The notes below the pieces were generated by a model. The model worked only from the letters and a program-made list of their open reading frames with translations, made no database searches and had not been told where the DNA came from. The translations under genes were made by a program, and so were the position numbers. Below, one piece after another: positions 15,657-23,515 of a stretch of 54,415 nt of DNA (positions within the stretch are counted from its first letter, which is position 1; every line of letters begins with the position of its first letter). The stretch comes from Bacteroidales bacterium (GTDB taxonomy: Bacteria; Bacteroidota; Bacteroidia; Bacteroidales; UBA932), in assembly GCA_017630155.1 (NCBI GenBank), contig JAGBVU010000020.1, forward strand, positions 1-54,415, given 5' to 3'.

Positions 15657-16736
15657 ATGAAAAAGATTAAAAGTTTGATCCTATTGCCACTTTTACTTTT
15701 GGCAATGTCGCCAGTCGGCGGACAGAATATAAAATCTGAGATGGGTGTATTGGTATATTCCCTTCCCAGCACATCCCTGCATCTTGCAGTAGAAGCAGAA
15801 AGGGAAGTGTACACACCAGGCCCTTATGCCAAGTTTGCAAAAAAATATCTGGGTCTTGATATCGATGTGGAACCATATGAGAAGTACAACCTCCTCTCAG
15901 TAAAGGTAACCCCTTATCTGGAGGCAGATATGAACAAACGTTATGTGGCCAACCTTACAGGACTTGACGCACTCTCCTCTACATTTTTCCAGATGACATC
16001 ACAAGGTCTTGTAATAATGTCTGACCAGAACAAGGGTGATTCTGAATACTGGAGATTCCCCACATTGGCCGAAAACCACTCCAACACAGGGGTAGAAGCC
16101 ACACAGACCTTCACATCTGTAGAGACCACTCTATATAAAAATGTAAAGAACGCTCAGGGGGGATACGACAAGGTAGCTATCCAACAGAGCCAGGTAGTGG
16201 AGAAGAGTCTTGAGAAAAAGGCACAGGAGATTGCAAATGAGATTTTCAAGCTCCGCAAACAGCGTGTACAGATTATAACAGGTGACACAGACGCCACATT
16301 CAGTGGAGAGGCCCTCGGTGCAGCAGTTGCCGAAATCACCCGACTCGAGCAGGACTACCTAAGCCTTTTCATAGGAAGGGTAGAGACAGCTGTGCAGAAA
16401 GTGGGATTTGACCTCCTCCCTAAAGAGGGCAACGGCCGTCAGCTCTTCGTAGCATTCAGAGTCTCAGACAAACAGGGACTTTTGATGCCTGACAATGTAT
16501 CTGGCCGTCCTATCGTTTTGGAACTTACACCAGAGAGTGTCCCAGCCCCTGCTGTAAATGCACAGGATTTCGCTGCGCCCAAAACCAAAAAAGTCAATCT
16601 CGGAACTATCTATTATAGAGTCCCTGCTTTGTGCACACTCAAAATTCTGGACGGGCAGGATCTGCTGCTTCAGACCAGAATCCCTGTATACCAGATGGGT
16701 GAGACCATCGAAATGCCAGCAACAATTTTCAAATAA
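15657..16736 (+). CDS. DUF4831 family secreted protein
   Basis: This 359-residue protein has an N-terminal signal peptide (cleavage near residue 22, GGQ). The sequence following it ('GVLVYSLPSTSLHLAVEAE', and the conserved YTPGPYAKFAKKYLG) is what I recall of DUF4831, a Bacteroidota-specific family without a known function. A middle region (about 180-225) is charged and helical. It lies between the acyltransferase (10-nt gap) and pepD (27-nt gap), and may be transcribed with both. Localisation in the periplasm or at the outer membrane is inferred from the signal peptide alone. Confidence 0.8.
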   Translation: MKKIKSLILLPLLLLAMSPVGGQNIKSEMGVLVYSLPSTSLHLAVEAEREVYTPGPYAKFAKKYLGLDIDVEPYEKYNLLSVKVTPYLEADMNKRYVANLTGLDALSSTFFQMTSQGLVIMSDQNKGDSEYWRFPTLAENHSNTGVEATQTFTSVETTLYKNVKNAQGGYDKVAIQQSQVVEKSLEKKAQEIANEIFKLRKQRVQIITGDTDATFSGEALGAAVAEITRLEQDYLSLFIGRVETAVQKVGFDLLPKEGNGRQLFVAFRVSDKQGLLMPDNVSGRPIVLELTPESVPAPAVNAQDFAAPKTKKVNLGTIYYRVPALCTLKILDGQDLLLQTRIPVYQMGETIEMPATIFK

Positions 16737-16763
16737 AATACAAATAACTAAAAATACACTATT

Positions 16764-18218
16764 ATGACAATCGAAAATCTAGAACCCAAGAGAGTTTGGA
16801 AACATTTCTACTCACTTACACGTATCCCTCGTCCATCAAAGAGAGAGCAAAAAGCTGTAGAATATCTTTATCAATGGGGTCAAAGCCTTGGTCTTGAGAC
16901 CATTAAAGATGAAGTTGGAAACATCATCATCCGCAAACCAGCCACCCCAGGTATGGAGAACCGCACAGGTATTATCTTCCAGGCTCATATCGACATGGTT
17001 CCTCAAAACAATAACGATGTAGTTCACGACTGGGACAACGACCCTGTAGAGACCAAAGTAGTAGGTGATTGGCTATACGCTCAGGGTACAACCCTTGGTG
17101 CAGACAATGGTCTTGGCTGTGCAGCTGCTATGGCAGTTCTTGAGGCAACAGATTTGGCTCACGGTCCTATCGAGGCACTTTTCACTATCGATGAAGAGAC
17201 TGGTATGACAGGTGCTAAAGCACTTAAAGGTGGCATCCTTAAAGGTGATATCCTTATCAACCTTGACTCTGAGACAGAAGGTGAACTTTATGTAGGTTGC
17301 GCCGGTGGTCTTGACACAAATGCAGAGTTCAAATATAAAGAAGAGGCTCTTCCAAAAGAGCTTGTACAGTTCGAAGTGGCTGTAAAAGGTCTTAGAGGTG
17401 GTCACTCAGGTATGGAGATCAACGAAGGACGCGGTAACTCAAACAAAATTATGGCACGTCTTCTTCTCCCTATCCTAAGAGACATGGGCGGTCGTCTTAT
17501 CTCTATCGAGGGCGGAAATATGCGTAACGCTATCCCAAGAGAGGCTGTAGCTTATATCGCTGTTCCAGCAGCAAAAGTATCAAGAGCCAAAAAACACGTG
17601 GCAAAAGTTACTGCTGAGGTTAAAGCTGAATACAAACCTATCGATCCAGGTGTAGAGGTATATGTAACCAAGAGTGCAGGTGCGAAGAAATGTGTTCCTG
17701 CAGATGTAGCAGTAAAAGTTATGCAGGCTGTTTACGCTTGTCCATCAGGTGTTGACCGTATGAGCCTTGTAATGGATAACCTTGTAGACACATCAAACAA
17801 CTTGGCTATCGTCAAATCTGAGAAAGGTAAAATTATCGTAAGAACCCTTATGAGAGGCTCTTGTGACACCGCAAAACTTGATTTATGCGAAGCTATCCGC
17901 GCCGTATTCGAACTTGCAGGTGCCAAAGTGGTATTTACCGGTGGCTATTCAGGATGGCAGCCAAATATGGAATCACCAATCCTCAAGACTATGAAAGAGA
18001 CCTACAAAAACCTTTACGGAGTAGAGGCTGATGTGAAAGCTATCCACGCAGGTCTTGAGTGTGCTATCATCTCAAACAACTATCCTCATTGGGACATGAT
18101 CTCTTGTGGACCTACTTTGATGTCTCCTCACTCACCTGATGAGAGAGTTCTTATCCCTACTGTTGAGAAATGGTGGAACTTCCTTGTAGAGGCTCTCAAG
18201 AATGCACCTGTAAAATAG
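16764..18218 (+). CDS. pepD: Aminoacyl-histidine dipeptidase (Xaa-His dipeptidase)
   Basis: This 484-residue M20C zinc dipeptidase hydrolyses Xaa-His and other dipeptides in the cytoplasm. Metal and catalytic residues are in place: H75 and D77 (AHIDMVPQ), bridging D114 (GADNG), E144-E145 (DEETGMTG) and a C-terminal His in the 'CGPTLMSPHSPDE' block. The lid domain begins near residue 205. Codon use is highly biased toward AAA, CTT and TCA, suggesting strong expression. A hairpin terminator follows 23 nt after the stop. Confidence 0.95.
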   Translation: MTIENLEPKRVWKHFYSLTRIPRPSKREQKAVEYLYQWGQSLGLETIKDEVGNIIIRKPATPGMENRTGIIFQAHIDMVPQNNNDVVHDWDNDPVETKVVGDWLYAQGTTLGADNGLGCAAAMAVLEATDLAHGPIEALFTIDEETGMTGAKALKGGILKGDILINLDSETEGELYVGCAGGLDTNAEFKYKEEALPKELVQFEVAVKGLRGGHSGMEINEGRGNSNKIMARLLLPILRDMGGRLISIEGGNMRNAIPREAVAYIAVPAAKVSRAKKHVAKVTAEVKAEYKPIDPGVEVYVTKSAGAKKCVPADVAVKVMQAVYACPSGVDRMSLVMDNLVDTSNNLAIVKSEKGKIIVRTLMRGSCDTAKLDLCEAIRAVFELAGAKVVFTGGYSGWQPNMESPILKTMKETYKNLYGVEADVKAIHAGLECAIISNNYPHWDMISCGPTLMSPHSPDERVLIPTVEKWWNFLVEALKNAPVK

Positions 18219-18241
18219 GTTTGCATATCTATTGAAACAAT

Positions 18242-18273
18242 AAAAGGGCTGGCTTTCAATAGTCAGCCTTTTT
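18242..18273 (+). terminator. Terminator after pepD
   Basis: AAAAGGGCTGGC pairs with GTCAGCCTTTTT (two G-T wobbles, 8-nt loop) and ends in TTTTTT. It directly precedes the -7 box of the LysR-like gene. Confidence 0.8.
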
Positions 18274-18276
18274 TCA

Positions 18277-18284
18277 TATCTTTG
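18277..18284 (+). promoter_or_regulatory. -7 box of the LysR-like gene
   Basis: TATCTTTG ends 5 nt before the ATG at 18290, predicting a leaderless mRNA. It abuts the T-tract of the pepD terminator. Confidence 0.55.
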
Positions 18285-18289
18285 CCCCT

Positions 18290-18889
18290 ATGCTTACCGA
18301 TTTCAGACTAAAAGTATTTCTCACCACCGCACAGCGGAAAAGCTTCACCAAGGCTGCCAGGGAACTGAATATCTCCCAGCCGGCGGTGAGTCAGAATATA
18401 GCAGAGCTTGAACAGCAGGTAGGCGACACCCTTTTTGAGAGGGGACGCGGGGAGGTCAACCTCACACCCAAAGGGGAAATCCTCCTGAAATATGCAGAGA
18501 AGATACTCCATCTCTATGACAATCTCAACACGGAGCTGGTTCCATCCAATGCCCCTGCACTGGACCAGATCAGGATAGCAGCATGCCCCATTGCGGTACG
18601 CTTCATATTGCCCGGTGCAATAAAGAAGTTCCGCACCCTGCACCCCAACGCAGAGGTCTCACTTCTGGAATTGGGAGACAGCGAGATTGAAAGGGCCATC
18701 CTCGATGGAGATGCAGATCTGGGGGTAATGGAGAGGAGACCAGATGGAGTTGAATCAGCCCCATTTGCAGACCTTTCCCTCTCCGGAACAGACGAACCCA
18801 TGCTGAGCACCTTCTTTGCATACCGGACAGGGAGCACCAATTGGGACTCCATCCAGAAATTCATACTAACCGCTAAAACCGCATTGTAA
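18290..18889 (+). CDS. LysR-like regulator with shortened effector domain
   Basis: At 199 residues this is about 100 shorter than a usual LysR regulator. The winged helix-turn-helix (about 1-60, with the SFTKAARELNISQPAVSQ motif) is complete, as is a linker helix and the first half of the substrate-binding domain (about 90-150). After 'LGVMERRPDG' the sequence jumps to an ending (FFAYRTGSTNWDSIQKFI) that resembles the C-terminal part of a LysR effector domain. Subdomain II is therefore largely missing, by internal deletion or natural reduction. The reading frame is otherwise intact, and the downstream hydrolase begins 2 nt later, so the two are probably translated together. Confidence 0.75.
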   Translation: MLTDFRLKVFLTTAQRKSFTKAARELNISQPAVSQNIAELEQQVGDTLFERGRGEVNLTPKGEILLKYAEKILHLYDNLNTELVPSNAPALDQIRIAACPIAVRFILPGAIKKFRTLHPNAEVSLLELGDSEIERAILDGDADLGVMERRPDGVESAPFADLSLSGTDEPMLSTFFAYRTGSTNWDSIQKFILTAKTAL

Positions 18890-18891
18890 CC

Positions 18892-20199
18892 TTGAACCTG
18901 ACTCCTAAACAGAAAAAGATACTGGACTTCTCCCTCATTGCCCTGGGGGTAATCGTGGTAGCACTGAATATTGTCACCAGATGCTCCGCAAAAGATGACT
19001 GCGGGGAGGATATCGTGGAAGAGGCTGAATACATCTCCATCAACCACCTCATCTCCAACGACATGTCAGACAGTGAAACCACCAGAAAACTCGACAGATA
19101 TGTGGACAATTTCCTGAAGAGATGGGAGATAAAAGGGGGGAGCCTCGCCATAATGAAAGGTGGAAGGCTGGTATATGCCAAAGGTTACGGGTGGGCAGAT
19201 GAGGAGGATTCGCTCAGGACAGGGCCCGGGCACATATTCAGGGTAGCATCTCTTTCAAAACTGATAACCGCTACCGCCATAATGAAGATGGCGGAAGACT
19301 CCCTATTGAGCCTCGATGACAAGGTATTCGGCGAGAACGGGATCCTCAATGAAGAGCAATTCTCCCACTACAGGGACAAAAGGGTGCCGAAAATAACAGT
19401 AGAACACCTTCTCAGGCACAAAGGGGGATTTGCCACCTATAGAGGCGACCCACTCTTCTGCACACGCGAGATTATGATATGGGAGAAGCTTGATACCGTC
19501 CCCGACATGGACAGAGTCATAGAGTTCGCCCTCTCCCAAAGACTAGGCTTCACACCCGGGACTAGCTCCAAATACTCCAATGTAGGATATCTGATCCTCA
19601 CAAAGATCATCGAGAAACTCAGCGGGATGAGTTATGAGGAGTACTGCCAGAAAAACATCCTCTACCCGTCAGGGTGCTACGATATGCACCTTGCCAAAAA
19701 TCTCTATGAAGAGAAATATCCAAACGAGGTAAGATACTATGAAACTCACGATGCTGAACCGATTCCCGCTTACAACAACAGTGGCGATACCCTGTACAGA
19801 AGATATGGTGGCAATAATATAGAGGGGCTCCTAGGTGCAGGGGGATGGGTCGCATCACCATCTGAATTTGTCATCTTTGCATCGCATATTGACGGGGACA
19901 GCACCACTACTGACATCCTTTCTCAAGAGAGCATCAGGAAGATGGTCACCTGTGTAGGTGGAGAACTACCCATAGGATGGTCCCGTGCCGCAATAGGCTC
20001 CGAATGGAAAAGGACAGGGACACTTGCCGGGACAAGTGCCATCATAAAAAGACAGAAGGACGGCACCATATGGATGTTCATCACCAACACCAGCTCCTGG
20101 AAAGGGTCAAAATTCCCCAGATACATTGAAACTATGGTACGTAGGGCTTCCACAGGAGTCGAGTTCCCAGATCAAAATCTTTTGGAATTTATCCAATAA
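18892..20199 (+). CDS. Class C beta-lactamase-like serine hydrolase (penicillin-binding protein family)
   Basis: This 435-residue protein has an N-terminal membrane anchor (about 12-30) and a beta-lactamase/DD-peptidase fold. The catalytic SxxK is S120-LS-K123, the YxN motif is Y228-S-N230, and a KTG-like RTGT occurs in the C-terminal region. It may act on peptidoglycan peptides or D-amino-acid esters in the periplasm; true beta-lactamase activity cannot be inferred. The only good start is TTG at 18892, 2 nt after the LysR-like stop, giving a full anchor. The rpsF promoter's -33 element lies inside its last codons. Confidence 0.85.
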   Translation: MNLTPKQKKILDFSLIALGVIVVALNIVTRCSAKDDCGEDIVEEAEYISINHLISNDMSDSETTRKLDRYVDNFLKRWEIKGGSLAIMKGGRLVYAKGYGWADEEDSLRTGPGHIFRVASLSKLITATAIMKMAEDSLLSLDDKVFGENGILNEEQFSHYRDKRVPKITVEHLLRHKGGFATYRGDPLFCTREIMIWEKLDTVPDMDRVIEFALSQRLGFTPGTSSKYSNVGYLILTKIIEKLSGMSYEEYCQKNILYPSGCYDMHLAKNLYEEKYPNEVRYYETHDAEPIPAYNNSGDTLYRRYGGNNIEGLLGAGGWVASPSEFVIFASHIDGDSTTTDILSQESIRKMVTCVGGELPIGWSRAAIGSEWKRTGTLAGTSAIIKRQKDGTIWMFITNTSSWKGSKFPRYIETMVRRASTGVEFPDQNLLEFIQ

Positions 20200-20211
20200 T
20201 CACTATCTTTG
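20181..20211 (+). promoter_or_regulatory. Promoter of rpsF-rpsR-rplI
   Basis: TTTG (20181-20184), a 19-nt spacer and TATCTTTG (20204-20211) give a full Bacteroidota -33/-7 promoter. It starts within the 3' end of the hydrolase gene and leaves a leader of about 50 nt before rpsF. Confidence 0.8.
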
Positions 20212-20267
20212 CAGCCCTTTTGGTATACCAGAAGGCAAAATTTATTTATAACTTAATATTAATCAAA

Positions 20268-20603
20268 ATGTTAAAACAGTACGAAACCGTTTTCATTGCA
20301 ACTCCCGTTTTATCTGAGGCTCAGATAAAGGAAGCGGTACAGAAGTATCATGACCTTATCGTAGCAGAGGGTGGCGAGATCGTGCATGAAGAGGATTGGG
20401 GCCTTAAGAAATTGGCTTACCCTATCCAGAAAAAAACTACCGGATTCTATCACTTGATCGAATTCAAAGCAGATTCTCAATTCATCGCTAAACTTGAGAT
20501 CAACTACAAACGTGACGAGAGAATTCTCCGTTTCCTAACTTTCGCTATGGACAAACACGCTATTGCATACGCTGAGCGTCGTCGTGCTAACCAATCTAAA
20601 TAA
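20268..20603 (+). CDS. rpsF: 30S ribosomal protein bS6
   Basis: This 111-residue protein starts [10 protein letters not shown] and has the typical bS6 ferredoxin-like fold; the block '[15 protein letters not shown]' is diagnostic. bS6 binds bS18 on the 30S platform, and rpsR lies directly downstream. An in-frame ATG-less extension upstream overlaps the leader, so the ATG at 20268 is chosen. The operon order rpsF-rpsR-rplI is widely conserved in bacteria. Confidence 0.96.
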   Translation: MLKQYETVFIATPVLSEAQIKEAVQKYHDLIVAEGGEIVHEEDWGLKKLAYPIQKKTTGFYHLIEFKADSQFIAKLEINYKRDERILRFLTFAMDKHAIAYAERRRANQSK

Positions 20604-20617
20604 GGAGGAATTAAATT

Positions 20618-20884
20618 ATGGCAACTAACAACGAAATCCGTTATCTGAACCCTCCTACAGTAGAGGTTAAAAAGAAAAAATACTGCCGTTTCAAAAAAAC
20701 AGGCATCAAATATGTTGACTACAAGGACGCTGAATTCCTAAAACGCTTCCTTAACGAGCAGGGTAAAATCCTTCCTCGTCGTCTTACCGGTACTTCTTTG
20801 AAATTCCAGAAGAAAGTAGCGCAAGCAGTTAAACGCGCAAGGCACCTTGCTTTGCTTCCTTACGTAACAGACCTATTGAAATAA
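20618..20884 (+). CDS. rpsR: 30S ribosomal protein bS18
   Basis: This 88-residue protein carries the conserved bS18 core ([12 protein letters not shown], '[13 protein letters not shown]', LLPYVTD). It pairs with bS6 on the 30S subunit. A strong Shine-Dalgarno AGGAGG (20603-20608) overlaps the rpsF stop region and sits 9 nt before the ATG, which is unusual in this window and in the phylum. Confidence 0.97.
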   Translation: MATNNEIRYLNPPTVEVKKKKYCRFKKTGIKYVDYKDAEFLKRFLNEQGKILPRRLTGTSLKFQKKVAQAVKRARHLALLPYVTDLLK

Positions 20885-20898
20885 GAAGGAGGAGAGAT

Positions 20899-21351
20899 AT
20901 GGAAATCATTTTGAAACAAGATGTCGCTAATCTAGGACACAAAGACGATATCGTAACTGTAAAGAACGGTTACGCAGCTAACTACCTTATCCCTCAAGGA
21001 TTCGCTATCATGGCTACCCCTTCAGCTAAAAAGGTTCACGCTGAAAATCTAAGACAAAGAGCTCACAAAGAGGCTAAAATCCGTGAAGAGGCTACTGCTC
21101 TTGCAGCTAAACTTGAAGGCTTGACAGTAAAAGTAACTACCAAAGTTAGTGGTACTGGCAAAGTATTCGGTTCAGTTAACAACATCCAGGTTGCAGAGGC
21201 TCTTGCAGCACTTGGCTACGAGATCGACCGCAGAAACATCACTTTCGCAGAGGGTGACAAAGTTCAGGAAGTTGGCACTTTCGAGGCTACTGTTAAATGC
21301 TACAAAGAGATCAAAGCTAACATTAACGTAGAAGTTGTAGGCGAAGAGTAA
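20899..21351 (+). CDS. rplI: 50S ribosomal protein bL9
   Basis: This 150-residue protein has the bL9 N-terminal rRNA-binding domain (MEIILKQDVANLGHKDDIV, 'NGYAANYLIPQGFA'), the long connecting helix and the C-terminal domain. AGGAGG (20887-20892) lies 6 nt before the ATG. It is the last gene of the operon and is followed by a strong terminator. Confidence 0.97.
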   Translation: MEIILKQDVANLGHKDDIVTVKNGYAANYLIPQGFAIMATPSAKKVHAENLRQRAHKEAKIREEATALAAKLEGLTVKVTTKVSGTGKVFGSVNNIQVAEALAALGYEIDRRNITFAEGDKVQEVGTFEATVKCYKEIKANINVEVVGEE

Positions 21352-21372
21352 TCCTCACCACACACTATAGAC

Positions 21373-21408
21373 AAAAGAGATTGACTGTCGCAGTCAATCT
21401 CTTTTTTT
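21373..21408 (+). terminator. Terminator of the rpsF-rpsR-rplI operon
   Basis: AAAAGAGATTGACTG (21373-21387) pairs perfectly with CAGTCAATCTCTTTT around a TCG loop and runs into seven T residues. It is a textbook rho-independent terminator. Confidence 0.92.
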
Positions 21409-21478
21409 ATTATCATCACTTCTTTGCTGCCGGCGCCAGCGAAATCTGATAAATCACTGGCGTCGCTATACCATTTTC

Positions 21479-21588
21479 CTACACACCTACAAGTTTTTGC
21501 CCGATTTTCTGCATGTGTGTCCAGAAAACACCCTGTTTCCGACCACTTTCGCCACACACCCGCGAGTTTTTCCCCGATTTCTTGCATG
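21479..21588 (-). repeat. Direct repeat pair, 37 bp each, related to the 11.2-kb repeat
   Basis: Unit A (21479-21515) and unit B (21552-21588) are both 37 nt and agree at 30 positions, with starts 73 bp apart. Read on the minus strand, unit B contains CGGGGAAA followed by TCGCGGG, which aligns with CGGAGAAA and TCGCGGG of the tandem repeat at 11231-11268. All four units therefore look like members of one repeat family. Confidence 0.65.
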
Positions 21589-21636
21589 ACGGTACGCAAT
21601 ACAAAATGAATATACCCACCCCTGGTCCTTGTTGTC

Positions 21637-21665
21637 ACACCCGACTCCGTTCGGGTGTCTTTTTC
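21637..21665 (+). terminator. Terminator-like hairpin with no gene before it
   Basis: ACACCCGA (21637-21644) pairs perfectly with TCGGGTGT (21651-21658) around a 6-nt loop, followed by CTTTTTC. It may end an unannotated small RNA or read-through from the ribosomal operon. Confidence 0.55.
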
Positions 21666-21669
21666 TGTC

Positions 21670-21797
21670 GTCAGCCAGTCAGTGCGATGCCTCTGACGTC
21701 ATGCTTCGCATGACCCCTCCCACGACTGACGTCGCGGCCCCCCCTCTTATGGTGCCGAGGGTGGCACAGTCCCGGCATTCGCACTGACATAGCTGAC
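21670..21797. repeat. Long inverted repeat enclosing smaller hairpins (possible structured RNA or mobile element)
   Basis: Outer arms GTCAGC (21670-21675) and GCTGAC (21792-21797) pair, then after a 2x3 internal loop GTCAGTGCGATGCC (21678-21691) pairs with its complement at 21774-21788 with one bulged T: 20 base pairs in all. Inside lie a 7-bp hairpin GTCATGC-TTC-GCATGAC (21698-21714), a weak CGAC/GTCG hairpin (21723-21734) and GTGCC/GGCAC (21752-21767). The layout resembles a multi-branched RNA or a small palindromic element; I recognise no known family. Confidence 0.65.
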
Positions 21798-21849
21798 TTC
21801 ACTCATATATGCATTCGATCTTGTGCTTGATATTTCTTTGCCACTCTTA

Positions 21850-21881
21850 TTTGCATTTACAGAGCATTGTTCTTAATTTTG
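21850..21881 (+). promoter_or_regulatory. Promoter of the 40-residue peptide gene
   Basis: TTTG (21850-21853), a 20-nt spacer and TAATTTTG (21874-21881) match the Bacteroidota promoter. A leader of about 40 nt follows. Confidence 0.7.
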
Positions 21882-21927
21882 TATATGTTCCTAAAGAGGT
21901 AATAATAAAGCAAATAAATATTCAACA

Positions 21928-22050
21928 ATGGAAACATATGTTTCACCTTCGTTAGAAATTGTGCATCTGAACTTAGAAGCATCATATGCGACAAGCCCCG
22001 GATTTAGTGTCCCTGACGGTGAAAATAACGGAGACGAAAACTGGATGTAA
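21928..22050 (+). CDS. Small acidic peptide of a Bacteroidales type, unknown function
   Basis: The ORF encodes 40 residues starting METYVSPSLEIVHLNLEA and ending in an acidic, Asn/Gly-rich tail (DGENNGDENWM). The pattern of a short hydrophobic-alternating N-terminus (xxYxSPxxExVxLxxE), a small-residue bend and an acidic tail is one I recall from many tiny unannotated Bacteroidales ORFs. There is no signal peptide or membrane segment. It has its own complete promoter (21850-21881) and a strong hairpin starting 7 nt after the stop, so it is a free-standing unit. Function is unknown; a modified-peptide precursor, toxin-like peptide or regulatory peptide are possibilities without direct evidence. 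Confidence 0.65.
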   Translation: METYVSPSLEIVHLNLEASYATSPGFSVPDGENNGDENWM

Positions 22051-22056
22051 AAAAGC

Positions 22057-22083
22057 AACTGCCGACCTCAAAAGTCGGCAGTT
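22057..22083. terminator. Bidirectional terminator, peptide gene / murF operon
   Basis: AACTGCCGAC (22057-22066) pairs perfectly with GTCGGCAGTT (22074-22083) around CTCAAAA. On the minus strand it is followed by GCTTTTTT, so it is a good terminator for the murF operon; on the plus strand the tract is TCTTAATTT. Confidence 0.85.
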
Positions 22084-22136
22084 CTTAATTTCCTGCAATC
22101 CGTAAAGTACAGATGCCCAATCGGTGTCGGGAATGG

Positions 22137-23510
22137 CTACAACTCAGGAATGATACTCTGAAGCCTGATGCCGTTGGAGCCTTTGACCAAAATAGTATGG
22201 TTCTTCAAGTGCTCTTTATGGAGATATACTTTGAGGGCCTCCACATCGGCAAAGAACAGCGGTTTGACTTTTGAGTCAATGTCTTCTGCATACTCCTGCA
22301 GGGCTCCGAACTCTGCTCCCACCAGGATAACCTTTTTGAGGTCCATAGCCGCAAGCAAATCCAATATCTCCTTATGCTCCTGCTCAGAGTACTCACCGAG
22401 CTCCCTCATATCTCCGAGGATGACACATTTGTTCTTGAACTCAGTCTTCTCAAAATTGGCAAGCGAGACCTTCATACTGGTAGGGTTGGCATTGTATGCA
22501 TCCACCACGAGGAGATTGTGTTTCCCTTTTTTCAGCTCTGAACGGTTGTTGGTAGGGACATATTCGGCCACAGCTGCATAGCACTCTTCTGTAGGGACAC
22601 CGAAGTGTTCACCTATAGCGATGGCAGCCAGGACATTATCCACATTATATGACCCTACAAGATGGGTATTGACCACTGCACTTCCTATCTTGATACGGAG
22701 ATATGGGTCGTGAGCTGTGACAGGAAGTACCTCCACCTCCTGATGTTTTACCCCGTAGGTGATAGGATTGATGCCCGGTCTGTCATCGACCATCTTGAAC
22801 AGATCGGGATTGTCCACATTGAGGAAGACTGTACCTGAGTGCTCCTGAAGATAGTCGTAAAGCTCCCCTTTGGTCTTTTTGACACCTTCAAATGAGCCAA
22901 AACCCTGTAGATGGGCCTTACCCACATTGGTAATCAGACCGAAATTGGGGACAGCCACATTTACAAGCTCCTCAATGTCACCGGGATGGCTTGCCCCCAT
23001 CTCCACTACCGCGATCTGTGTGGACATCGATATTTTGAATAGGGTCATCGGCACACCGATGCTGTTATTGAGGTTACCTTCGGTAGCCACTACCCTGAAT
23101 CTCTTGGATAGGACAGCTTTAATGAGCTCCTTAGTGGTAGTTTTGCCATTGGTGCCGGTAAGACCGATTACAGGTATCCTGAATCCCTGTCTGTGCCATT
23201 TGGCCAGAAGCTGAAAAGCCCTCAACGGACTCTCTACCAGAATATACCTCTTAAGCCTGTCCCTGTCTGTCTGGGTCCCATAGTCAGGATTCAATCTTGC
23301 AGCTGCTACCCTCTGACCAAATTCTGAATCCCTCTCCACTACCGAAATGAGGGCACCTTTTTCAAGGGCCTGACGTGCATAATTGTTCCCATCGAAACTC
23401 TCACCCCTAAGGGCAAAGAATATATTGCCGGCAGCTACACTTCTGCTGTCGGTGCTCACCCCCGATGAGAATGGGAAGAGCTCAAGTATCTGGCTTATCT
23501 CTTTACTCAT
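22137..23510 (-). CDS. murF: UDP-N-acetylmuramoyl-tripeptide--D-alanyl-D-alanine ligase
   Basis: This 457-residue Mur ligase adds D-Ala-D-Ala to the UDP-MurNAc tripeptide in the cytoplasm, the last soluble step of peptidoglycan precursor synthesis. The ATP-binding GTNGKTTT motif is at 119-126, followed by 'EGNLNNSIGVP' typical of MurF and the central-domain motif 'VVDAYNANPTSM'. It is the last gene of a minus-strand operon, 5 nt after dut, and not part of a dcw cluster here. Confidence 0.96.
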   Translation of the reverse strand: MSKEISQILELFPFSSGVSTDSRSVAAGNIFFALRGESFDGNNYARQALEKGALISVVERDSEFGQRVAAARLNPDYGTQTDRDRLKRYILVESPLRAFQLLAKWHRQGFRIPVIGLTGTNGKTTTKELIKAVLSKRFRVVATEGNLNNSIGVPMTLFKISMSTQIAVVEMGASHPGDIEELVNVAVPNFGLITNVGKAHLQGFGSFEGVKKTKGELYDYLQEHSGTVFLNVDNPDLFKMVDDRPGINPITYGVKHQEVEVLPVTAHDPYLRIKIGSAVVNTHLVGSYNVDNVLAAIAIGEHFGVPTEECYAAVAEYVPTNNRSELKKGKHNLLVVDAYNANPTSMKVSLANFEKTEFKNKCVILGDMRELGEYSEQEHKEILDLLAAMDLKKVILVGAEFGALQEYAEDIDSKVKPLFFADVEALKVYLHKEHLKNHTILVKGSNGIRLQSIIPEL

Positions 23511-23515
23511 AGTGA

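Larger units (their letters stand above)
21409..21849. other. Long structured intergenic region without a convincing gene
   Basis: No supportable protein gene lies between the rplI terminator and the small peptide promoter. The stretch holds an inverted repeat (GGCGCCAG at 21432-21439 against CTGGCGTC at 21457-21464, one mismatch), the repeat pair at 21479-21588, a terminator-like hairpin at 21637 and a long branched inverted repeat at 21670-21797, each listed separately. The part from about 21640 to 21790 is clearly richer in G and C than its flanks, which hints at a separate origin. Confidence 0.6.

Noticed and set aside
21479-21588. Short CRISPR array
   Set aside because: Only two imperfect repeats occur, with seven mismatches, and no cas genes are present in the window.
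21300-21638. Open frame of 112 codons on the minus strand across the rplI terminator and repeat pair
   Set aside because: It covers a clear terminator and the 3' end of rplI, and the repeats fall in different frames. It looks like a by-product of the repeat sequence.
21670-21797. Integron attC site
   Set aside because: The arms lack the required GTTRRRY and RYYYAAC core sites, and no integron integrase or cassette is nearby.
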